A stretch of 44,592 bases of DNA from Paenibacillus sp. 32O-W (GTDB lineage: Bacteria > Bacillota > Bacilli > Paenibacillales > NBRC-103111). The translations under genes and the position numbers were made by a program. Positions within the stretch are counted from its first letter, which is position 1. Every line of letters begins with the position of its first letter. The DNA is taken from the NCBI RefSeq assembly GCF_007679495.1, contig NZ_VEGP01000045.1:1-44592 (forward strand), given 5' to 3'. The notes beneath the pieces were generated by a model, which saw nothing but the letters and a program-made list of their open reading frames with translations, was not told the origin of the DNA and ran no database searches. Below are positions 1-5,954 of the stretch, one piece after another.

Positions 1-201
1 GATATTTAGCGAAATATTTTCTAACAATTGACGTTATGACTGATTACCAATTACTTACTTGAACTGCATAGGTCATGTTAGACTATTTTCTACAGCAATA
101 CGTGCCATATTTTCCAACCACCTCCATTCCGTAAAAAATAGAGTGCTTCAAAAGCTCAAAAACTATTCGTAATTTTCTATTTCTCACCTCGAAATGTAAG
201 C

Positions 202-207
202 TATAAT
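202..207 (+). promoter_or_regulatory. Candidate -10 box upstream of dppA
   Basis: A perfect TATAAT lies about 50 bases before the dppA start. The bases 16 to 18 nt upstream (around 178-184) are T-rich but do not resemble TTGACA, so the promoter is either weak or activator-dependent. The rest of 1-257 is AT-rich and shows no other gene or clear signal. Confidence 0.4.
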
Positions 208-257
208 GTACAGGAAGAATTCATTCGTTATTCGTTAAGCCCAGGGGAGGGACAGGA

Positions 258-1055
258 ATGAAGATTTATGCAAGTGTGGATATGGAGGGCATTACCGGAA
301 TTGTGCTCAGGGAGCAGTTGATGAGGGGAGAGCCGCTTTACAACGAAGCGCGCCATCTGCTGACACAAGAAGTAAATGCCGTTGTGGAGGGTTTGTTGGA
401 AGCAGGGGCCAAGCATATCGTCGTTAAGGATGCCCATGCTACAGGATTTAACTTTATCCCGGAATTGCTGCATCCCGATGCACTTTATTGTATGGGAGGA
501 ACACCGATAGCCGAAAGATTTCCCGGACTGGATTCATCCTTTGACGGGGCTTTGCTGATCGGTTACCACGGTATGGCCGGAACCCGACGGGCGGTCCGCG
601 ATCATACGATGAGCTCTGCATCTTACCAGTATACCGAGCTTAACGGAAATCCGGTTGGAGAAATTGTGCTGGACGCCATGCTGTTCGGTCTTCATGACGT
701 TCCCGTCTTGCTCGTAACAGGTGATGATGCCACTTGCCGCGAAGCCAAGCAGGCTCTAGGTACGGTGCATACTTACGAAACCAAGACGGCGCTTGGCCGC
801 CATGCCGCTCTGCTTAAGCCTCCTCGGAAGGTATACTCTGAGATACGAGAGGCCGTCAAGCAGGCCATAGCAGGACGCGACGCGTGTCGTCCGTTAGTCA
901 TTCCCGGGCCATATGAGCTTCTGCTGGAGATGAACAGCACCGATTTGGCCGATAGGAGATATGTCGACGGAGAGACGAGCATCCGATTGGATGGAGTAAG
1001 GATGTTGTACAAGGATACCGACTTTGTTCGTTTGTTGAGCCGTGCTTTAGTATAG
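258..1055 (+). CDS. dppA: D-aminopeptidase, M55 family (DppA-like)
   Basis: 265 aa, the usual length for the M55 zinc peptidases typified by Bacillus subtilis DppA, a cytoplasmic decameric enzyme that releases D-amino acids from D-Ala-containing peptides. The protein opens with the hallmark SVDMEGITGIV. Expected zinc ligands are visible as D8, E10, H60 and H104, with E135 close to the fifth family position; H116 in DHTMSS is the likely catalytic histidine. The start is supported by GGGGAGGG six bases upstream of the ATG. Unlike B. subtilis, where dppA heads the dpp peptide-importer operon, it stands alone here and converges on hisC. A role in recycling cell-wall D-Ala peptides, perhaps during sporulation, is inferred from the family. 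Confidence 0.9.
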   Translation: MKIYASVDMEGITGIVLREQLMRGEPLYNEARHLLTQEVNAVVEGLLEAGAKHIVVKDAHATGFNFIPELLHPDALYCMGGTPIAERFPGLDSSFDGALLIGYHGMAGTRRAVRDHTMSSASYQYTELNGNPVGEIVLDAMLFGLHDVPVLLVTGDDATCREAKQALGTVHTYETKTALGRHAALLKPPRKVYSEIREAVKQAIAGRDACRPLVIPGPYELLLEMNSTDLADRRYVDGETSIRLDGVRMLYKDTDFVRLLSRALV

Positions 1056-1065
1056 ATATTGATAA

Positions 1066-1100
1066 GAGCCCCGAATGCGCGAAGCTGCGAACCGGGGCTC
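1066..1100. terminator. Terminator-like hairpin between dppA and hisC
   Basis: GAGCCCCG (1066-1073) pairs perfectly with CGGGGCTC (1093-1100) across a 19-nt loop. It lies 10 bp after the dppA stop and downstream of hisC on the other strand, so it could end both transcripts. Neither side has a good T tract, so termination is inferred. Confidence 0.5.
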
Positions 1101-1190
1101 CCCTGCATAGTACCCGGAATACGCTTCGAAGGCTAAGCGTCACTGTGGGGTACCCGCCAGGAGCTTTTCTCATACCGCCGGGCTGGGGAG

Positions 1191-1215
1191 AGGAGAGGAG
1201 AGGAGAGGAGAGGAG
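1191..1215. repeat. (AGGAG)5 pentanucleotide tandem repeat
   Basis: Five perfect AGGAG copies, preceded by a near-copy GGGAG at 1186-1190. The tract lies 18 bp beyond the hisC stop, in the non-coding strip between the two convergent genes. On the hisC mRNA it would read as a CU-rich CTCCT tract. A 5-bp unit changes reading frame when copy number changes, but no real gene crosses it. Confidence 0.85.
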
Positions 1216-1232
1216 GTCGGCCCTCCATCCGG

Positions 1233-2348
1233 CTATCCCAGTTGAGACAGCACTTTGTCTAACGCTTCTACAAAAAGCCTGTTCTCCAATTCGGAACCGA
1301 CCGAAACCCGCAGATGCCCCGTTAATCCCCAAGTACCCCCATACCGGACAATGATGCCTTGCTTAAGTAAATGTTGATAAACACGGTATGCGATTTCCCC
1401 TAACTCCACTAATATGAAGTTACTCATGCTGGGGGTGTATGGAAGACCTTTGGCTTCGAAGGCGGCATATAAATAACGGCGGCCTTCTTCGTTAACGGCG
1501 AGAGATCTTTGAACGTGCTCTTCATCTGTAAGAGCGGCGACCGCAGCTTTCTGAGCGAGCGTGTTCACGTTGAAAGGCTCCTTCACTCTATGCATGGCCG
1601 CGATGATCGGTTCGACGGAGAGCGCGAAGCCGATTCTCAAGCCGGCCAGACCATATATTTTCGAGAAGGTTTGCAGAACAACGACGGATTTATTCCGGCG
1701 GACCCAGTCCAACCCATTGGAATAATCCCCGGCCGTCGCGTAGTGGGAGTACGCGCCATCCAGCACCAGAATCACATGGCTGGGCAGTTTCTGAATGAAA
1801 GAGTCCAGTGTGGAGCGAGGAATATAGCTTCCGGTCGGATTATGGGGGGAGCATAAGTAGATAATCTTGGTCCGATCCGTGACGGCGGAAGCCATGCGAT
1901 CCAGGTTATAGTTAAACCGGGGATCCAGTGGAACCTCTACAATTTTCGCCCCCATCAGCTTTCCGCCGAAGGCATACTCGGTAAAAGAAGGAGAGGGGAC
2001 CAGGACCTCGTCTCCATCCTCCAAATAGGCTTCGGAGAGAAGAGTAATGAGCTCATCGGCACCATTTCCGATCATGACCTGCTGCTCCTGCAGTTGATAA
2101 TGCAAAGCGATAGCCCGTTTCAGTTCTCCTCCCGAGGAATCGGGATAGCGGTGCAGCTCGGCAAGCTGCTGCATAATCGCTTCGACCGCTTTCGGAGAAG
2201 GACCTAACGGATTCTCGTTCGAAGCCAGCTTAACAACCCGTTCCAATCCCCATTCTCGTTGAACCTCCCAAATAGGCTTGCCGGGAGAATAAGGCTCCAG
2301 CTGCTCGACTTGTTTACGGGTTGAGGGAAAAATGCTGCCTAAGCTCAT
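1233..2348 (-). CDS. hisC: Histidinol-phosphate aminotransferase
   Basis: 371 aa, a class I/II PLP-dependent aminotransferase of the HisC family, which converts imidazole-acetol phosphate plus glutamate to histidinol phosphate. Landmarks: LASNENPLGP near residue 41, NPTG at 170-173, LDGAY near 196, the PLP lysine K230 in TFSKIYGLAGLRIGF, and a substrate-binding arginine in GLRIG. The start at 2348 is chosen over the upstream in-frame ATG at 2408 because AAGGAGG precedes it by about 9 bases and because the HisC homology begins there. It is not in a his operon, so it may be a second copy or one that also serves aromatic amino-acid transamination. It has its own sigma-A-type promoter, and the short leader leaves no room for a T-box. 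Confidence 0.9.
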   Translation of the reverse strand: MSLGSIFPSTRKQVEQLEPYSPGKPIWEVQREWGLERVVKLASNENPLGPSPKAVEAIMQQLAELHRYPDSSGGELKRAIALHYQLQEQQVMIGNGADELITLLSEAYLEDGDEVLVPSPSFTEYAFGGKLMGAKIVEVPLDPRFNYNLDRMASAVTDRTKIIYLCSPHNPTGSYIPRSTLDSFIQKLPSHVILVLDGAYSHYATAGDYSNGLDWVRRNKSVVVLQTFSKIYGLAGLRIGFALSVEPIIAAMHRVKEPFNVNTLAQKAAVAALTDEEHVQRSLAVNEEGRRYLYAAFEAKGLPYTPSMSNFILVELGEIAYRVYQHLLKQGIIVRYGGTWGLTGHLRVSVGSELENRLFVEALDKVLSQLG

Positions 2349-2399
2349 GGTTATTGAATCCTCCTTGAAATATAAAATAAACTTTATCACTTTAATTGG

Positions 2400-2428
2400 A
2401 TAATACATTAAATTGGTAGCAAAGTAAA
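2400..2428 (-). promoter_or_regulatory. Sigma-A-type promoter of hisC
   Basis: On the minus strand, TTTACT (2423-2428) and TATTAT (2400-2405) are separated by exactly 17 bp, predicting a start near 2393 and a leader of about 45 nt. The promoter sits about 50 bp from the border of the mobile element at 2478, so the insertion left it intact. Confidence 0.6.
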
Positions 2429-2472
2429 GACCATATATTTTTTTGGGCTTTTCATAGCCATTCCAATTACTT

Positions 2473-2477
2473 TCATG
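2473..2477. repeat. Left 5-bp target-site duplication (TCATG)
   Basis: TCATG directly precedes the TGT terminus at 2478 and is repeated exactly after the ACA terminus at 3477-3481. A 5-bp duplication is the size made by Tn7-type transposition. Confidence 0.85.
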
Positions 2478-2484
2478 TGTTCAT

Positions 2485-2545
2485 TGAAAATAAAGTGTTA
2501 GACTGAAAAATAAAGTGTTAGACCGTGAAAATAAAGTTGTAGTCT
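2485..2545 (+). repeat. Three tandem TnsB-like sites, left end
   Basis: Sites at 2485-2504 (TGAAAATAAAGTGTTAGACT), 2505-2524 and 2526-2545 follow a head-to-tail pattern with a 20-21 bp period, close to two helical turns. The first two share the core AAAATAAAGTGTTAGAC; the third has diverged to AAAGTTGTAGTCT. Confidence 0.8.
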
Positions 2546-2623
2546 GATCGCGAGCAAAGCTAACGGGCAGAACCCTTCAACAGCACCCTTCCGATAGCTT
2601 TCTATATAATGCTGAATCTAGGT

Positions 2624-2651
2624 ACATTCCCTAAGTATATTTCATAAGATA
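2624..2651 (+). promoter_or_regulatory. Possible sigma-K-type sporulation promoter of the cupin gene
   Basis: AC at 2624-2625, a 17-bp spacer and CATAAGATA at 2643-2651 fit the Bacillus sigma-K pattern AC-N16/17-CATANNNTA, placing the start site about 25 bases before the ATG. A lone TATAAT at 2605-2610 has no matching -35. The -10 pattern is short and could arise by chance in AT-rich DNA; a sporulation role would suit the coat-like N-terminus. Confidence 0.35.
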
Positions 2652-2682
2652 ATTTGAAAAATGCGTGAAGGGAATGAAAAAA

Positions 2683-3219
2683 ATGTACAATGTTCCTTAT
2701 ATGTATCCATATCCATATCCATATCATGTAAATGTACCAATGTATAACTATGGAGGACAGAATGTTTACAGGACTATGCCTCCTGATACATGGCATGATA
2801 ATCGATTGGTTTTTCAGTTGAAAGATTATGGACCTGAACCGTTTGTAGTTAATATCAATCAGGCTTCGAAGCAAAACAGTACGTATCGTACCGCTTTATG
2901 GACAGGAAATCATTTGCAAGTTACATTGATGAGTATTAACGTTGGCGAAGATATCGGGTTGGAAATTCACCCTAACGTTGACCAATTCCTTCGTATTGAA
3001 CAAGGTCAAGGGATTGTTCAAATGGGCAAGAGTAAAAATAATTTAAGCTTTGTAAGAAAAGTCTCTGATGACTTTGCCATTGTGGTACCCGCTGGAACAT
3101 GGCACAATGTAACTAATACAGGCAATATCCCGCTAAAACTTTATTCGATATATGCACCTCCACACCATCCACATGGTACTGTACATGTAACTAAAGCTGA
3201 TGCTATGGCAGCCGAATAA
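2683..3219 (+). CDS. Cupin-domain protein with Tyr/Pro-rich N-terminus
   Basis: 178 aa. Residues 1-24 are rich in Tyr, Pro and Met (MYNVPYMYPYPYPYHVNVPM), a composition reminiscent of spore-coat proteins. Residues about 70-165 form a single cupin barrel: motif 1 is altered to EIHPNVDQFLRIEQGQG (H96, D100-Q101) and motif 2 is PAGTWHNVTN (136-145) with H141 as a probable metal ligand. The C-terminus has a His/Pro patch (PPHHPHG). The start at 2683 is preferred because GAAGGGA lies 9 bases upstream; ATG 2674 and GTG 2665 are too close to it. It is the only gene inside the Tn7-like element and has AT-rich codon use unlike its neighbours. No enzyme function can be assigned; a mannose-6-phosphate-isomerase-like or structural coat role is possible. 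Confidence 0.85.
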   Translation: MYNVPYMYPYPYPYHVNVPMYNYGGQNVYRTMPPDTWHDNRLVFQLKDYGPEPFVVNINQASKQNSTYRTALWTGNHLQVTLMSINVGEDIGLEIHPNVDQFLRIEQGQGIVQMGKSKNNLSFVRKVSDDFAIVVPAGTWHNVTNTGNIPLKLYSIYAPPHHPHGTVHVTKADAMAAE

Positions 3220-3318
3220 TAATTACTGTGAGTAATAAATTATAATTTTTTACACCCAAGGAATGAACAACATATCCTTGTTGTTGCTGAACTAACGGGA
3301 TACGTTAGTTGAACAAAG

Positions 3319-3366
3319 ACAGCGGCAGTCTAAGACTTTATTTTTCAAGTCTTGGTCCGCCGCTGT
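3319..3366 (+). terminator. Terminator hairpin of the cupin gene, overlapping a transposon-end site
   Basis: ACAGCGGC (3319-3326) pairs with GCCGCTGT (3359-3366), and further in AAGACTT pairs with AAGTCTT; T-rich sequence (TTCATTTTTATT) follows. The inner arm and loop are the innermost right-end TnsB-like site (3327-3347). A smaller inverted repeat AACTAACG/CGTTAGTT lies just before it at about 3291-3310. Confidence 0.6.
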
Positions 3367-3469
3367 TTCATTTTTATTGTCAGTCTAATACTTATTTTTG
3401 GAAGTCTGGCGATTTTTAATCTCATAAAACGCGTTAAATCGCGCCTCTGAGTCTAAAACTTTATTTTCA
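3327..3469 (-). repeat. Three spaced TnsB-like sites, right end
   Basis: Sites at 3327-3347, 3382-3401 (one base shorter) and 3450-3469 are inverted relative to the left set; the outermost reads AGTCTAAAACTTTATTTTCA on the plus strand. A weaker ATAAAAATGAAAC-like match lies between the first two on the minus strand. The spacing of about 55-70 bp contrasts with the packed left end. Confidence 0.75.
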
Positions 3470-3476
3470 CGGGACA

Positions 3477-3481
3477 TCATG
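3477..3481. repeat. Right 5-bp target-site duplication (TCATG)
   Basis: Exact copy of 2473-2477, directly after the ACA terminus. It is followed within 8 bp by the terminator of the adjacent minus-strand operon, so the insertion lies just beyond a transcription terminator. Confidence 0.85.
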
Positions 3482-3488
3482 CATGCAA

Positions 3489-3517
3489 AAGCCGCGCAGA
3501 GTTTCTCTGCGCGGCTT
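3489..3517 (-). terminator. Rho-independent terminator of the six-gene operon
   Basis: A perfect 13-bp stem (AAGCCGCGCAGAG / CTCTGCGCGGCTT) with a TTT loop. On the minus strand it runs into TTTT, so it should end transcription of the operon whose last gene stops at 3624. Confidence 0.85.
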
Positions 3518-3623
3518 GGGGTGTTGCATTTCATTTGGGCGATAAAGATGTTCTCTTAGAGGAAGCATTAATCCTGCCTTGGAGAGAACGCCCGTTTCAT
3601 AGCATAAAGGAGAATGATTTCTA

Positions 3624-5840
3624 TTAATCAGCAGTATAGAACCATTTCAGTTCTTTGCTGGTAATCAATTTCCGCTGACCCGGCTGGAATTGATAGTACA
3701 CGTTTAATTTGTACTTGTCTAAAGACTCCAGCTTGAACACCAGCTCCGGATCATTGATGTTGACAACGGCTGTATGGGAGCCCAACTGCAGGGTATTGCC
3801 TCCGCCTCCAGGCTGTCCGCCGCCCCCGGATTCCGCGGAGCTTTCCAGGCTGAACTCCTGGGCGTGCTGGAATTTGCCGTCGCTATCCTCGATTTCGATC
3901 ACCAGCTTGTGATTTTCGGTGTTGCTGACAACCAGTATATCCTTGCCAAACTCGTAATCGAACGAGAACTTCAGGTCGCCACTCAAGAAATTCATCGTGG
4001 TGCCGATGTTTTTCATGGACAAGGTGTACGGGAAGAATTCGATATTTCTCAAGTCATCGGACGGCTCTGATTTCTCAAGAGGCAGAGCGAAGGCTAACGG
4101 TTGAATATAGGCGTCGGGAACATCCTCTTTCCCGGCCAGCTTGCCTTCTTTGACGGCTTGGCCAATGAATAGTTGCATATCGTTCGTCTCCGCTCCCTGT
4201 GGAAGCACTCCGGACAGGTGCAGCAGAGCTTTGCCACCCGGGCTGACTTTCGATTTCAATTCGGAAATATTGAGAGGGTATACTTCTCCGTCAGGATTTA
4301 CGAAGTGGGCGACCAGTTTGGAGACTTCGTTAAACCGTTTCTCCAGGTTCTCGACCTCCACCAGGGCGACAACAATATTTCCGGTCTTTCCAGTGAACGT
4401 ATGTACTTCCCTCACCGAATATTGCGCCTTGCGCCCGACATCGTCGATCTTTTGCTTCTGTCCGCTGCCGACGGCCGGCACTACCATCATATCCGAATTA
4501 TGGACAAACTGGATGAGGTCCTCGACCTTGCCTCCGCCGCTATTGTCTCCACCCGGAACGCCAGGTGCCGGCTGTTGGGAAGTTTCCTTCTTCTCTTGAA
4601 CATATAGTTTAACATCGGAAAAATCATAGGTGTACGGGATTTTCCCAAGGTATTGAACGGTAATTTCCTGGCCTGGCTGTAAACCAATGACCTTATCCCC
4701 GCGAATGATCGTAGCGTCTACCGTTACGGCATCGTCCAGCTTAAAGTACCCGGTAAGGTTAGGGATCGACAGCGATTGGGTGCCGTTGTTCTTCAAAGTA
4801 ACTTGTGCGGTGAGCAGGTCTTCATCTTCCCAGGGCAGGCGTTTGAGCTCCTCCAGACGAATTCCATAGGTACCGTCTTCGTTGGAAAATTCATAATCCC
4901 GACCGACCGATACTTCCTCCTTGGTGGAGTCCGGCAGAATAAATTCCGCAATCGGAACCTGAACGGTCTGATTGTTGCCGAGATCGACGGTTTCCGCTAT
5001 CTGTAGCTGCCAACCGCTCTCATTGACATCGATTGGAATTGAGCCTGTTAAAGTGACTTCTTTCTTGACGAGCGGGTTAATTACCGTTTCCTTGTCAATT
5101 CCGGAGACGTTCAGAGGATACAGGAGTCCCTCGGCTGTCCGCAGGTTGAATTGCAGCTCGGGAAGCTTAGCCCCGCGTTTCCCGGTATTCTCCATCTCGA
5201 AATAGATGGTGGGGAGGAAATGGGTATCATTCTTACTGACGGATACGCGCTTGATGCCGTTCTTCATCGGTTCGTTCCCGATCGTGGCCATGCGCTTGGA
5301 GCCTACGGCAGTCAGCAGGGAGTAATCTTTCGGTATGGCGACCGATCCGATTGGTTTTTCGAAATCGCTGCGGGAGAAATCCCATTGGATAAAGTTGAAG
5401 GATAAATCCTCGAGATTCGTCTTATCGTTTACTTTGGCATAAAACCGGAAATCCATGCTGCTTTTGGCCGGAATTCGGTTCTTGTCTTTGTCCGCTGCGA
5501 ACAGGGTTACCGGGAAGGAGGTGCCGGAACTGCTCTTAAGGCGCACCCAGTAATCAATAAATTGAATCTCATTATTTCCCTGGTTGTTGACCGTTAATGT
5601 AAAGGTGACAATTCTGCCGCTCTCCGCTGCGTTGGACAGGGAAGCCTGCTTCAGTTCGATCGTGTTGTTTCCTCCAATCGATATCGATCCGATGGAGGGT
5701 AGTTCTCCAGCCACCACTTCTTCTATGGCCGCGGTATCTTTCGCTCCATCCGCCATAACATGAGACGGCATAGCAGTTCCTGTAGTCAAGACCGCAGCTA
5801 ATGTCATTACGGCAAATGGATATTTCCAACGTTGTTTCAT
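3624..5840 (-). CDS. Secreted multi-domain beta-sandwich protein, function unknown
   Basis: 738 aa. Residues 1-31 are a Sec signal peptide (MKQRWKYPFAVMTLAAVLTT, then AMPSHVMA). The rest is about five repeats of an Ig-like or DUF4352-like sandwich with recurring phrases such as YPLNVSGI and YPLNISEL, each followed by a segment like VTLTGSIP or LHLSGVLP; two glycine-rich linkers separate late domains (about 430-445 and 675-690). No catalytic motif or wall anchor is visible. The start is set by GAGAGGAG upstream of the ATG and by the signal peptide; the in-frame ATG 60 nt earlier has no ribosome site. It is the last gene of the operon, 114 bp after the solute-binding lipoprotein, and may be an extracellular partner or cargo of the transport system (inference). 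Confidence 0.8.
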   Translation of the reverse strand: MKQRWKYPFAVMTLAAVLTTGTAMPSHVMADGAKDTAAIEEVVAGELPSIGSISIGGNNTIELKQASLSNAAESGRIVTFTLTVNNQGNNEIQFIDYWVRLKSSSGTSFPVTLFAADKDKNRIPAKSSMDFRFYAKVNDKTNLEDLSFNFIQWDFSRSDFEKPIGSVAIPKDYSLLTAVGSKRMATIGNEPMKNGIKRVSVSKNDTHFLPTIYFEMENTGKRGAKLPELQFNLRTAEGLLYPLNVSGIDKETVINPLVKKEVTLTGSIPIDVNESGWQLQIAETVDLGNNQTVQVPIAEFILPDSTKEEVSVGRDYEFSNEDGTYGIRLEELKRLPWEDEDLLTAQVTLKNNGTQSLSIPNLTGYFKLDDAVTVDATIIRGDKVIGLQPGQEITVQYLGKIPYTYDFSDVKLYVQEKKETSQQPAPGVPGGDNSGGGKVEDLIQFVHNSDMMVVPAVGSGQKQKIDDVGRKAQYSVREVHTFTGKTGNIVVALVEVENLEKRFNEVSKLVAHFVNPDGEVYPLNISELKSKVSPGGKALLHLSGVLPQGAETNDMQLFIGQAVKEGKLAGKEDVPDAYIQPLAFALPLEKSEPSDDLRNIEFFPYTLSMKNIGTTMNFLSGDLKFSFDYEFGKDILVVSNTENHKLVIEIEDSDGKFQHAQEFSLESSAESGGGGQPGGGGNTLQLGSHTAVVNINDPELVFKLESLDKYKLNVYYQFQPGQRKLITSKELKWFYTAD

Positions 5841-5954
5841 GTCCGGTGCTCCTCTCTTTGTTGTATAAATTAGAAAGGGAGGGCCTTGCCGGTACGGCAA
5901 AGGCCGCTTCCCAACTCTTCACTCTTGATCAAGACGGACTTCGATGACTTGCAA

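Larger units (their letters stand above)
2478..3476. mobile_element. Non-autonomous Tn7-like mini-element with one passenger gene
   Basis: 999 bp bounded by TGT...ACA and flanked by perfect TCATG direct repeats. The left terminus reads TGTTCATTGAAAATAAAG and the right terminus, read inward, TGTCCCGTGAAAATAAAG; both are followed by TGTTAGACT or TTTTAGACT. Three such sites lie at each end, oriented inward. They closely resemble the Tn7 TnsB site ACAATAAAGTCTTAAACT, and the 18-nt distance from TGT to the end of ATAAAG equals that in Tn7 as I remember it. Left sites abut every 20-21 bp and right sites are spread over about 140 bp, the asymmetry seen between Tn7's R and L ends. The interior encodes only a cupin protein; there is no tnsABC. 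It is visibly more AT-rich than its flanks. Mobilisation would need a Tns machinery elsewhere in the genome (inference). Confidence 0.8.

Noticed and set aside
1-60. ATATTT-AGCG-AAATAT inverted repeat at the window edge as a terminator
   Set aside because: The stem is only six A/T pairs and there is no gene visible upstream to judge it.
898-1354. Open frames on both strands across the AGGAG tract that might be phase-variable genes
   Set aside because: They overlap the 3' end of dppA or hisC, have biased composition, and lack ribosome sites.
2349-2399. T-box or attenuator leader for hisC
   Set aside because: The predicted leader is only about 45 nt and contains no T-box sequence or terminator hairpin.
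2476-2480. Alternative left terminus of the element at the earlier TGT (2476)
   Set aside because: Starting at 2476 gives no matching 5-bp duplication. Starting at 2478 gives perfect TCATG repeats and the same 18-nt spacing to the first site as in Tn7.
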